From: an uncultured Clostridia bacterium
GTDB taxonomy: Bacteria; Bacillota; Clostridia; Christensenellales; Aristaeellaceae
Assembly (NCBI GenBank): GCA_937894675.1
Contig: CALCQO010000010.1
Coordinates: 1-17,091, forward strand
Direction: 5' to 3'
DNA: 17,091 nucleotides
The translations under genes were made by a program, and so were the position numbers. Below the pieces are notes generated by a model that was given only the letters and a program-made list of their open reading frames with translations, had not been told where the DNA came from and made no database searches. This document shows positions 7,206-13,225 of the stretch, piece after piece; within the stretch, counting starts at the first letter, position 1, and the number at the start of each line of letters is the position of its first letter.

Positions 7206-8088
7206 GGATGCGTTCCTGCAGGAACTCGTGCATCTGCTGCATGGCTTCCTTGCTCTCGGGCACCCCGTAGAGCACATAGGCGTGCCACATGCCCTCCTTG
7301 ACCACCAGTTCGCAGGGGCTGCCGGCGCTGTTGAGGCGGTCGGCCATCAGCACGGCGTCCTCCATCAGTACCTCATCGGTGCCCACAAACATCAGGCTGT
7401 CGGGCAAGCCCTTCAAATCCCCAAAGAGGGGCGAAATCATGGGGTTCTTCCGGTCGTAGGTGCCGGCGTACTGCTGGGCGCTGTAGCGCAGCCCGTCGCA
7501 GCTGAGCAGGGGGTCCAGCCTGCAGGCCTCGTCCACATCCCGCTGCATGTTCAGATCGCACCAGGGGGAGGCGGTGAGGATGGCGGCGGGCAGGGGGATT
7601 TTGTCGTCCCGGCACTTCTGCGCCAGGGCATAGCACAGCCCGCCCCCGGCAGATTCCCCCACAAAGGCGATTTTTTCCGGGGCGAAATGCTCCAGCGCCT
7701 TCTGATAGGCCATCAGCGCGTCCTCCAGCGCCGCGGGGAAGGGATGCTCGGGCGCCAGGCGGTAGGCGACGCACAGCACAGCGGCCTGAAAATAATCGGC
7801 CATGGCGCCGCCAAAACCCTTGGAATACTCCAATTCCCCCGCCGTGTAGGCGCCCCCGTGCAGGTACAAAAGGGCGTAGGCAGGCTCCTGGGTCTTGGGC
7901 CAGGCCCAGGACGCTTCGAACAGCTCAAAGGGCTCCTCCTGAAAATGCACCCGGCCTGATACCGCCCGCTGCTGCAGACGGCCCAGCCCCTCCTGCAGTT
8001 TGCGGGCTTTCTGGGTGTCCAGCGCCTGCAGCAGGGGGTTGAGCAGGGTAAACTGCCCCCGCATCAGGGTACTCAACAAAGACGCCAT
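7192..8088 (-). CDS. Alpha/beta hydrolase, hormone-sensitive-lipase-like esterase
   Basis: A 298-residue esterase or lipase of the alpha/beta hydrolase-3 fold. The oxyanion-hole motif HGGAY is at 77-81, the nucleophile elbow GESAG at 144-148 (Ser146), the acid in FVGTDE (Asp238) and the catalytic His in GMWHAY (His269). YRLAPEHPFPAALED at 109-123 is diagnostic of this family. No signal peptide is seen, so it acts in the cytoplasm. It is the first gene of the minus-strand cluster, with GGAGG close to the ATG and a clear promoter about 40-65 bases upstream. Coupling to an acyltransferase suggests it makes or breaks the ester handled by that enzyme; this is inference. Confidence 0.92.
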   Translation of the reverse strand: MASLLSTLMRGQFTLLNPLLQALDTQKARKLQEGLGRLQQRAVSGRVHFQEEPFELFEASWAWPKTQEPAYALLYLHGGAYTAGELEYSKGFGGAMADYFQAAVLCVAYRLAPEHPFPAALEDALMAYQKALEHFAPEKIAFVGESAGGGLCYALAQKCRDDKIPLPAAILTASPWCDLNMQRDVDEACRLDPLLSCDGLRYSAQQYAGTYDRKNPMISPLFGDLKGLPDSLMFVGTDEVLMEDAVLMADRLNSAGSPCELVVKEGMWHAYVLYGVPESKEAMQQMHEFLQERIHGHP

Positions 8089-8105
8089 ACTTCCTCCCTC
8101 TTTTC

Positions 8106-8117
8106 CCGGATGTCCGG
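8106..8117. promoter_or_regulatory. Inverted repeat at the predicted start of the minus-strand operon
   Basis: CCGGA-TG-TCCGG is a 5-bp inverted repeat sitting where transcription of the leftward operon should begin (near 8118). The position would suit an operator, but it is short and seen only once. Confidence 0.3.
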
Positions 8118-8124
8118 ATGCTTT

Positions 8125-8153
8125 ATTCTATCACGCGGCGCACACGAGCGCAA
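8125..8153 (-). promoter_or_regulatory. Predicted promoter of the hydrolase-acyltransferase operon
   Basis: On the minus strand, TTGCGC (8153-8148), a 17-nt spacer and TAGAAT (8130-8125) form a housekeeping-type promoter. TGA precedes the -10 box, giving an extended -10 (TGnTAGAAT). Transcription should start near 8118, about 30 bases before the ATG at 8088. Confidence 0.65.
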
Positions 8154-8186
8154 CGAATCCGGGTTGCCTGGAATTTCCGACACCAT

Positions 8187-8215
8187 GTTTCAGCATGTAA
8201 ATTATCGTGTATATT
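8187..8215 (+). promoter_or_regulatory. Predicted promoter of the LEA-like gene
   Basis: GTTTCA at 8187-8192 can be read with TATATT at 8210-8215 (17-nt spacer) as a weak housekeeping promoter. It can also be read with GTGTAT at 8207-8212 (14-nt spacer), which is 5/6 at each box to the sigma-B-type GTTTAA/GGGTAT consensus. The sequence alone does not decide between them. Confidence 0.35.
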
Positions 8216-8223
8216 CTGCCTAT

Positions 8224-8230
8224 AAGGAGG
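8224..8230 (+). promoter_or_regulatory. Ribosome binding site deciding the LEA-like start
   Basis: A perfect AAGGAGG lies eight bases before the ATG at 8239. The open frame continues upstream to 8110, but that part has no ribosome binding site and contains the predicted promoter. Confidence 0.85.
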
Positions 8231-8238
8231 TATCGCAT

Positions 8239-8937
8239 ATGAGTGAAGAAAACAAAAACAATGTGCCTCACCAGGAAGAACACAACGAAAACGGAAACGG
8301 CGGCATTGAAGATACCCTGAAGAAAGCCGTCATGGCGACCATCGGCACCGTAGCCGGCGCCGTGGAAAAAGTAGGGGACGTTATCTCCGGCGTCGTCAAC
8401 AAAGAAAATATCGATAAAATGGCCCACAAGGGCGAAGAAACATTCAAGCAGGTGAAGGATTTCACCGTGGACACCGCCAACACCGTCAAGGACTTTACCG
8501 TGGAAACCTATGACAAGGTAAAGCACGCGGTAGTGACCCCCGGGGAAGAAGAGGTGTCCGGCGCGTTGAACCGCGCCGCCGACAGCCTGAAGGATGCCCT
8601 GGACAAGGCGCGCGGCGCCCTGCAGCGCACAGCCGGCAGAGGCAATGTGGAAAAGGTTGGCAACAGCCTGCTGCAGGAAATGAACGAGCAGAAGGAATCC
8701 ATGGAAGCCTTCATCCAGAAGATGCGCGACATCGCTACAGAAGAAGCCGAAATGGTGAAACAGGAGCTGGCCGAGCTGGAAGCCCAGCGGGATGAGACCC
8801 TGAAGGAACAGCAGGTGGAAGCCGGCCCCATCAAGCACAGGGACGCGGAGGAGCACACCCTGCCCGACAAGAAACAGGCGGACCTGAACAACCCTGACCG
8901 CCTGGGCGACGGGGAGCCCCCCATCAACGCGACCTGA
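8239..8937 (+). CDS. Charged LEA-like or phasin-like helical protein of unknown function
   Basis: I do not recognise a named family. The 232-residue product is very hydrophilic and has no Cys and no Trp. It has an Asn/Glu-rich N-terminus, then a mildly hydrophobic amphipathic stretch at about 27-53, then long Lys/Glu-rich helices. Residues 72-77 and 83-88 repeat VKDFTV with an 11-residue period, the periodicity of group 3 LEA proteins and apolipoprotein-like surface helices. A second helical, coiled-coil-like region covers about 140-192, and the C-terminal 35 residues look disordered. It has no signal peptide and no catalytic motif. It is monocistronic, between its own promoter and a strong terminator. 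A role in stress protection or in coating a surface such as a membrane or granule is inference only. Confidence 0.75.
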   Translation: MSEENKNNVPHQEEHNENGNGGIEDTLKKAVMATIGTVAGAVEKVGDVISGVVNKENIDKMAHKGEETFKQVKDFTVDTANTVKDFTVETYDKVKHAVVTPGEEEVSGALNRAADSLKDALDKARGALQRTAGRGNVEKVGNSLLQEMNEQKESMEAFIQKMRDIATEEAEMVKQELAELEAQRDETLKEQQVEAGPIKHRDAEEHTLPDKKQADLNNPDRLGDGEPPINAT

Positions 8938-8950
8938 ACCAACCCATAAC

Positions 8951-8980
8951 AAAAGCCGCGGCAGCACGCCGCGGCTTTTT
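8951..8980 (+). terminator. Rho-independent terminator after the LEA-like gene
   Basis: GCCGCGGC at 8955-8962 pairs with GCCGCGGC at 8968-8975 around an AGCAC loop. It is flanked by AAAA on the left and TTTTT on the right. It lies 13 bases after the stop codon. Confidence 0.93.
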
Positions 8981-9035
8981 CACGTTGAAGAGACTTCTTG
9001 GGCATACGCTATTATCCCTTTTCATGCCGCGCCTG

Positions 9036-9064
9036 TTGCGGCGGCGGGCAAATGCGTGTATTCT
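9036..9064 (+). promoter_or_regulatory. Predicted promoter of the Ntn hydrolase gene
   Basis: TTGCGG at 9036-9041, a 17-nt spacer and TATTCT at 9059-9064. Each box is moderate (3/6 and 4/6), but the -35 and the first spacer bases closely match the promoter of the phosphatase gene at 13065-13093. The start would be near 9071, about 20 bases before the ATG. Confidence 0.45.
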
Positions 9065-9093
9065 GCTGGTAGCAACAAGCAGGAGGCATAAAT

Positions 9094-9996
9094 ATGTGGG
9101 CAATCATTGGCACATGGCCTTTCGCCCTGCGGGGCGTAGAGCAGGCGGCGCGGGGGCTGGCGGCGGGCCAGGAGGCGATGGAGGCGGCGGTGCAGGCCTG
9201 CCGCTTGATTGAGGATGACGAAACGGTAGATAGCGTGGGGCGGGGCGGCATCCCCAACCGGGAGGGCTATTGCGAGCTGGACGCCGCCGTGATGGACGGG
9301 CGCAGCCTGGGTATCGGGGCGGTCGCCGGCCTGCGGCATTGCCCCAACGCCGTGCTGGCAGCCCGCGCGCTGCTGGACCACCCCACCCACAACATGCTCT
9401 GCGGCCCGGGGGCGGACGCCTTCGCCAGGGAGCAGGGCCTTTCGCAACGCCCCATAGAGACCCCCCAGGCGATGGAGCGCTGGCAGGCGCTCAAGCGGCA
9501 GCAGGCTAGCCATGGCCACGACACGGTGTGCTTCCTGGCGCTGTCAAACAATGGCCGGCTGGCCAGCGCGGTAACCACCAGCGGCCTGGGGCTGAAGATG
9601 CCCGGCCGCGTGGGGGATTCGCCCCTGGCGGGCAGCGGCTTCTATGCCGATGATGAACTGGGGGCTGCCGCCGCTACAGGCCTTGGGGAGGATATCATGC
9701 GGGGGCTGTTAAGCTTCCAGGCGGTCAGCTATCTAAAGCAGGGGCTGCACCCCCAGCAGGCGGCGGAGCAGGCCGTGCTTCAGGCACACCAGCGCATGCT
9801 GCGGGGCGGCCATCAGCCTGACAACATGGCCGTCATCTGCCTGGACAAACAGGGCCGCTATGGCGCGGCCTGCAACCATCAGGAATTTGTTTACGCGGCG
9901 GCCGCCCAGGGCCAGCCCCCTCACCTGGTGCCCGTGGTGCCTGTTATAGATAACCAACGGGCGGCTGCGCCCAGGGAACTGAAGGGGCTGCGCTGA
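9094..9996 (+). CDS. N4-(beta-N-acetylglucosaminyl)-L-asparaginase-type Ntn hydrolase
   Basis: A 300-residue member of the aspartylglucosaminidase / isoaspartyl peptidase family, which cleaves the amide bond between GlcNAc and asparagine or hydrolyses beta-aspartyl peptides. The precursor cleaves itself before Thr144 in the motif HDT (142-144), and that Thr becomes the nucleophile. GRVGDSPLAGSG at 171-182 provides the Arg and Asp that hold the substrate carboxylate and amino groups. AAAATGLGED at 191-200 is the second substrate loop. The N-terminal MWAIIGTWPFALRGVE is typical of bacterial members. There is no signal peptide, so it is cytoplasmic, unlike the lysosomal relative. AGGAGG lies seven bases before the ATG. 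VCF follows the nucleophile instead of the more common IG, a mild deviation. It converges on the RNase Y gene. Confidence 0.88.
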   Translation: MWAIIGTWPFALRGVEQAARGLAAGQEAMEAAVQACRLIEDDETVDSVGRGGIPNREGYCELDAAVMDGRSLGIGAVAGLRHCPNAVLAARALLDHPTHNMLCGPGADAFAREQGLSQRPIETPQAMERWQALKRQQASHGHDTVCFLALSNNGRLASAVTTSGLGLKMPGRVGDSPLAGSGFYADDELGAAAATGLGEDIMRGLLSFQAVSYLKQGLHPQQAAEQAVLQAHQRMLRGGHQPDNMAVICLDKQGRYGAACNHQEFVYAAAAQGQPPHLVPVVPVIDNQRAAAPRELKGLR

Positions 9997-10040
9997 AACT
10001 GCCTGTTTTCTCGGCGGCGTGCAGTGTTGTATGTAAGATA

Positions 10041-10085
10041 AAAAATGAGCCTGGCGGCCATAAGCTGCCAGGCTCGTTTGTTGTT
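10041..10085. terminator. Bidirectional terminator between the Ntn hydrolase and RNase Y genes
   Basis: A 12-bp stem (10047-10058 with 10064-10075, including one G-T pair) closes a CATAA loop. On the plus strand it is followed by the T-rich GTTTGTTGTT. On the minus strand it is followed by ATTTTTT. It can therefore end both convergent transcripts. Confidence 0.85.
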
Positions 10086-10108
10086 ACAGTAATTGTTTGC
10101 CGCGGCCT

Positions 10109-11650
10109 TTACTTCGCGTATTCCACGCTGCGGGTTTCCCGGATGACGTTCACGCGGATCTGGCCGGGGTATTCCATTTCCTTTTCGATGCGCTTGGCGA
10201 TTTCCTTGGCCATCAGCTTGGCGCCCTCGTCGTTGATGTCCTCGGGCTTGACCATGATGCGCACCTCGCGGCCCGACTGGATGGCGAAGGATTTGTCCAC
10301 CCCGGTGAAGGAGTTGGCGATTTCTTCCAGCTTGGTCAGGCGCTTGATGTAGTTCTCCAGGGATTCGCGGCGGGCGCCCGGGCGGGCGGCGCTGATGGCG
10401 TCGGCGGCCTGCACCAGCACGGCTTCCACGGTCTGGGGTTCCACATCGTTGTGGTGGGCCAGGATGGCGTGGATGACGCCGGGGCTCTCCCGGTATTTGC
10501 GGGCCAGTTCGCCGCCCAGGGATACGTGGGTGCCTTCCTGCTCATGGTCGACGGCCTTGCCGATGTCGTGCAGAAGGCCGGCGCGCTTGGCAAGCTGCAC
10601 GTCCGCTTCCAATTCGGCGGCCATCAGGCCCGCCAGGTGGCTGACCTCGATGGAGTGCTTCAGTACGTTCTGACCGTAGCTGGTGCGGTATTTCAGCCGT
10701 CCCAGCAGGCGCACCAGTTCGGGATGGATGCTGTGCTGGCCGGTCTCAAAGATGGCCTGCTCGCCCGCTTCCTTAATCTGGGCGTCCACTTCCTTGCGGG
10801 CTTTGTCCACCATCTCCTCGATGCGGGCGGGGTGGATGCGGCCGTCAGCCAGCAGTTTTTCGATGGCCAGGCGGGAAACCTCCCTGCGGATGGGGTCGAA
10901 GGCGGACACGATGATGGCTTCGGGGGTGTCGTCGATGATCAGATCAACGCCCGTCGCCGCTTCCAGGGCACGGATGTTGCGGCCCTCGCGGCCGATGATG
11001 CGGCCCTTCATGTCGTCGTTGGGCAGGTTGATGACGGAAACGGTGGTCTCCGCCACGTGGTCGGCAGCGCATTTCTGGATGGCCAGCGCCACGATGTTGC
11101 GGGCTTTCTTGTCGCCCTCTTCCTTGGCTTTCTGTTCAATCTCCCGCACCATGGCGGCAGCGTCGTGATAGGCTTCCTTCTGCACCCGGCTGATGATAAT
11201 CTGGGTGGCTTCGTCGGCGGTGATGCCGGCGATGCGCTCCAGCTCGGAAGCCTGCTTGTTGCGCATTTCCTCGGCTTCGTCCAGGCGCGCCTGGATCTCC
11301 TCGGTTTTCTGGTTCAGCCGTTCCTCGCGTTTTTCCAGGTTATCCAGTTTTTTATCGAAAGTTTCCTCCCGCTGGGCAACCCGGCGCTCCGCCCGCTGCT
11401 GTTCCGCGCGGCGGTCGTAGATTTCCTTGTCCAAATCGGTTTTCAGGCGCAGCACCTCTTCCTTGGCGGCGAGGATGGTTTCCTTCTTTTTCTCCTCCGC
11501 CTTGCGGGTGGCGTCTTCCAAAAGTTCCTTCGCGTACGTTTCAGAACGGCCGATTTTTGCTTCGGACACATTCTTGCGATACATAAAACCCAGCACGGCG
11601 CCCACAACAAGGGCTGCCAGCGCGATGACAACGCATACGACTGGTGACAT
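10109..11650 (-). CDS. rny: Ribonuclease Y
   Basis: RNase Y is the membrane-anchored endoribonuclease that starts mRNA decay in many Bacillota. The 513-residue product (B. subtilis Rny is about 520) begins with one transmembrane helix at about 2-22. A long charged coiled coil (about 30-190) follows, then a KH RNA-binding domain with GRIIGREGRN at 216-225 (GxxG loop GREG). The HD phosphohydrolase domain has its metal-binding HD at 361-362 in LLHDIGK and downstream HH at 399-400. The tail RETRSVEYAK is the family's typical ending. An in-frame ATG at 11716 exists, but the start at 11650 is chosen because AAGGAGG lies six bases before it and it places the membrane helix at the N-terminus. It is transcribed alone, with a long leader. 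Confidence 0.97.
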   Translation of the reverse strand: MSPVVCVVIALAALVVGAVLGFMYRKNVSEAKIGRSETYAKELLEDATRKAEEKKKETILAAKEEVLRLKTDLDKEIYDRRAEQQRAERRVAQREETFDKKLDNLEKREERLNQKTEEIQARLDEAEEMRNKQASELERIAGITADEATQIIISRVQKEAYHDAAAMVREIEQKAKEEGDKKARNIVALAIQKCAADHVAETTVSVINLPNDDMKGRIIGREGRNIRALEAATGVDLIIDDTPEAIIVSAFDPIRREVSRLAIEKLLADGRIHPARIEEMVDKARKEVDAQIKEAGEQAIFETGQHSIHPELVRLLGRLKYRTSYGQNVLKHSIEVSHLAGLMAAELEADVQLAKRAGLLHDIGKAVDHEQEGTHVSLGGELARKYRESPGVIHAILAHHNDVEPQTVEAVLVQAADAISAARPGARRESLENYIKRLTKLEEIANSFTGVDKSFAIQSGREVRIMVKPEDINDEGAKLMAKEIAKRIEKEMEYPGQIRVNVIRETRSVEYAK

Positions 11651-11656
11651 GTGACC

Positions 11657-11663
11657 CCTCCTT
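11657..11663 (-). promoter_or_regulatory. Ribosome binding site deciding the rny start
   Basis: AAGGAGG on the minus strand, six bases before the ATG at 11650. The upstream ATG at 11716 would put 22 non-hydrophobic residues before the membrane anchor and lies in the terminator-like hairpin. Confidence 0.85.
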
Positions 11664-11697
11664 TTTCCTGTATTCTCATTACTTTTTCGGGGTCCGG

Positions 11698-11735
11698 CAA
11701 ATATAAATGGCCGCACAGATTCCTCTATACGGCCA
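11698..11735 (-). terminator. Terminator-like hairpin inside the rny leader
   Basis: On the minus strand, a 12-bp stem (11735-11724 with 11719-11708, two G-T pairs) closes a GGAA tetraloop. The tail is T-rich: TTTATATTTG. It lies about 165 bases after the predicted transcription start and 57 bases before the rny start codon. It could end a small RNA or act as an attenuator. Confidence 0.55.
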
Positions 11736-11898
11736 AGGGCTGTACGCTACAAACACAGCAATCACAACAGATAGTCTGAATATGGCTCAGACAGCAGCCT
11801 GTATGACGAAAACGGGAATACTCCCTTTACACAATCCCGTGGTTTTCCACCGTGGTGTATCTTAACAGCTGCGCACCGGTAAACGGGCACCGCCGGAC
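11699..11898 (-). ncRNA. Candidate structured small RNA or attenuated leader upstream of rny
   Basis: Between the promoter at 11905-11933 and the terminator-like hairpin lie about 165 bases with several local helices on the minus strand. TACAC/GTGTA (11828-11832 with 11855-11859) encloses a GTGG/CCAC hairpin. A GGGA/TCCC hairpin lies at 11814-11825. A 6-bp GTCTGA/TCAGAC hairpin at 11774-11792 is enclosed by GGCTG/CAGCC (11738-11742 with 11795-11799). No open frame with a ribosome binding site lies inside. I could not match it to 6S RNA, a T-box or a riboswitch I know. The remaining leader down to 11651 carries only the rny ribosome binding site. Confidence 0.35.
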
Positions 11899-11904
11899 AA
11901 TATC

Positions 11905-11933
11905 ATATTAGATGGAAACCGACAGTTTGTCAA
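11905..11933 (-). promoter_or_regulatory. Predicted promoter of the rny leader
   Basis: The minus strand has a perfect TTGACA (11933-11928), a 17-nt spacer and TAATAT (11910-11905). A second -10 reading, TATGAT, lies three bases further on. The start would fall near 11898. Confidence 0.6.
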
Positions 11934-11950
11934 TAGTTAGGAAAGGCTCA

Positions 11951-13039
11951 TCACGGGCACTCCAGGACGATCAGGGGGATGACCCTTTCCTCCTCCATGC
12001 CGCCGGCGTGGACGCCCTTCAATTGCTCCAGCTGGTTCCTGGTGTTGAACAGGGTGCGCGGGGTTTTGGCTACGGCGATATAGTCCCCCAGGGTGTCCTG
12101 CAGCCCCTTGGCCAGGGGCGGGGGGCCAAAGAGGCCCGCGGCCAGCGCCTTTTCTTTGGGAAACAACTCAAAATCCTGGCTGTAAGCGGTCTCAAAACGG
12201 GTGAGGAAGGCGTTTTCCATACCGGGTTTCACAAAAAAGTTCAGGGCGCGCGGCTCGATGGAGGGCAGGCGGGCCAAGGTGTCCATCAACGCGGCGTCCT
12301 CCAGAATCCATTCCCCCCGGCAGTCGATGTGCCCGTGGTCAGCGGTGATGATCAGCAGGGTGTCCCGCAGGCGGGGGGCGAACTCCTCCACGGCGTTCTC
12401 GATGTCCAGAAGGATTTGCCGCACCTTTTCATGCCCCGCGCCGTACACGTGCATGGCGCTGTCGGGCTGGTTCCAGTAGGCGTAGACATAGTTGCGCCCG
12501 GGGCGGGCGCACAGTTCCTCCAGGCGCTGGCCCATCTGGCGGATGGTGTCCACCTTGTCCTCCCCAAAGGGCTGCAGGCGGTTAGATCCAAAACCCGCCC
12601 GGGCGACGCGCTCCACCACCCCTTCATAGGGCATGAAGGCGGGGGCGGCGGGAAAGTCCGCCGCGGGCAGGCCTTCATCATCCCGGTTGGTGAAGACGCC
12701 CACATTTTTTTGCAGTTGGGGGTAGTACATGGTCCACCCCAGCCAGCCGTGCTGGGAAGGGAACAGCCCCGACTCCAAGGAGGTGGTGGCCGACGCCGTG
12801 GTGGGCGGGAACACCGAGGAATAGGCGGTTTTCAAGTGGCGGTAGAAAAAGCCATCCCGGCTGAGCAGCTGCTCCATATTGTAAAGCCCCATGGCGTCCA
12901 GCAGCAGCACCACCACGTTGCGGTACCCCTTTTCCAGCCATGTGTCCGCGGCGGGTAGGGTGTCGTTGACGGTTTCCAGCCCAAAGTGGCGCAGGATGGA
13001 GCAGCCCAGGTTGGCAATGGTGTTCTTGGTTTCAAACAT
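11951..13039 (-). CDS. Alkaline-phosphatase-superfamily phosphodiesterase (NPP-like)
   Basis: A 362-residue metal-dependent hydrolase resembling type I phosphodiesterases / nucleotide pyrophosphatases. The metal-ligand Asp48 lies in VVVLLLDAMG. The nucleophile is a Thr at 80 or 81 in FPPTTASATTS. PDSAMHVYG at 192-200 gives Asp193 and His197, TADHGH at 232-237 gives Asp234, His235 and His237, and a late HAGG gives His344. All ligands of the two-metal site therefore appear present. No signal peptide is evident, so it is probably cytoplasmic; some relatives act on phosphonates or nucleotides, and the substrate here is unknown. The frame stays open to 13093, but AAGGAG precedes the ATG at 13039 by seven bases. 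It is transcribed alone, divergently from the MoxR operon. Confidence 0.86.
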   Translation of the reverse strand: MFETKNTIANLGCSILRHFGLETVNDTLPAADTWLEKGYRNVVVLLLDAMGLYNMEQLLSRDGFFYRHLKTAYSSVFPPTTASATTSLESGLFPSQHGWLGWTMYYPQLQKNVGVFTNRDDEGLPAADFPAAPAFMPYEGVVERVARAGFGSNRLQPFGEDKVDTIRQMGQRLEELCARPGRNYVYAYWNQPDSAMHVYGAGHEKVRQILLDIENAVEEFAPRLRDTLLIITADHGHIDCRGEWILEDAALMDTLARLPSIEPRALNFFVKPGMENAFLTRFETAYSQDFELFPKEKALAAGLFGPPPLAKGLQDTLGDYIAVAKTPRTLFNTRNQLEQLKGVHAGGMEEERVIPLIVLECP

Positions 13040-13046
13040 ACAAACT

Positions 13047-13052
13047 CTCCTT
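13047..13052 (-). promoter_or_regulatory. Ribosome binding site deciding the phosphatase start
   Basis: AAGGAG on the minus strand lies seven bases before the ATG at 13039. The extra residues possible from 13093 would be encoded across the predicted promoter. Confidence 0.75.
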
Positions 13053-13059
13053 TGCGATG

Positions 13060-13074
13060 GGGGTATCATACCCC
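13060..13074. promoter_or_regulatory. Perfect palindrome over the phosphatase -10 box (operator candidate)
   Basis: GGGGTATCATACCCC is a 7-bp perfect inverted repeat around a single centre base, and the -10 hexamer of the phosphatase gene lies inside it. A repressor dimer bound here would block transcription. On the plus strand TTTT follows, so a weak terminator is a second possible reading. Confidence 0.45.
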
Positions 13075-13093
13075 TTTTGGCCTGCCGCCGCAA
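13065..13093 (-). promoter_or_regulatory. Predicted promoter of the phosphatase gene
   Basis: On the minus strand, TTGCGG (13093-13088), a 17-nt spacer and TATGAT (13070-13065, 5/6). The start falls near 13058, about 20 bases before the ATG. Confidence 0.6.
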
Positions 13094-13161
13094 CGCGGCG
13101 CGGAAAACCCCTTTCTTTTCCCGGCCATATTGTTAAATATTTCGTAACTTTTACAGAATCA

Positions 13162-13190
13162 TTGCAAAGGTTTAGCCAAATCGGTATAAT
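13162..13190 (+). promoter_or_regulatory. Predicted promoter of the MoxR-DUF58-transglutaminase operon
   Basis: TTGCAA at 13162-13167, a 17-nt spacer and a perfect TATAAT at 13185-13190. The start would be near 13197, leaving a leader of about 30 bases before the ATG at 13226. The upstream bases are AT-rich, which would favour promoter strength. Confidence 0.75.
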
Positions 13191-13225
13191 AGCCGTGGCC
13201 GCACCCGCGGCAGGAAGGATGTACC

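Noticed and set aside
10097..11647. Plus-strand open frame of 516 codons
   Set aside because: It is exactly antisense to RNase Y, which has all its domains. The length reflects codon bias in a high-GC gene.
11699..11898. 6S RNA, T-box or known riboswitch in the rny leader
   Set aside because: The helices are local rather than one long rod with a central bubble, the T-box TGGNACC signature is absent, and no riboswitch core I know is visible. It is kept only as a generic structured RNA.
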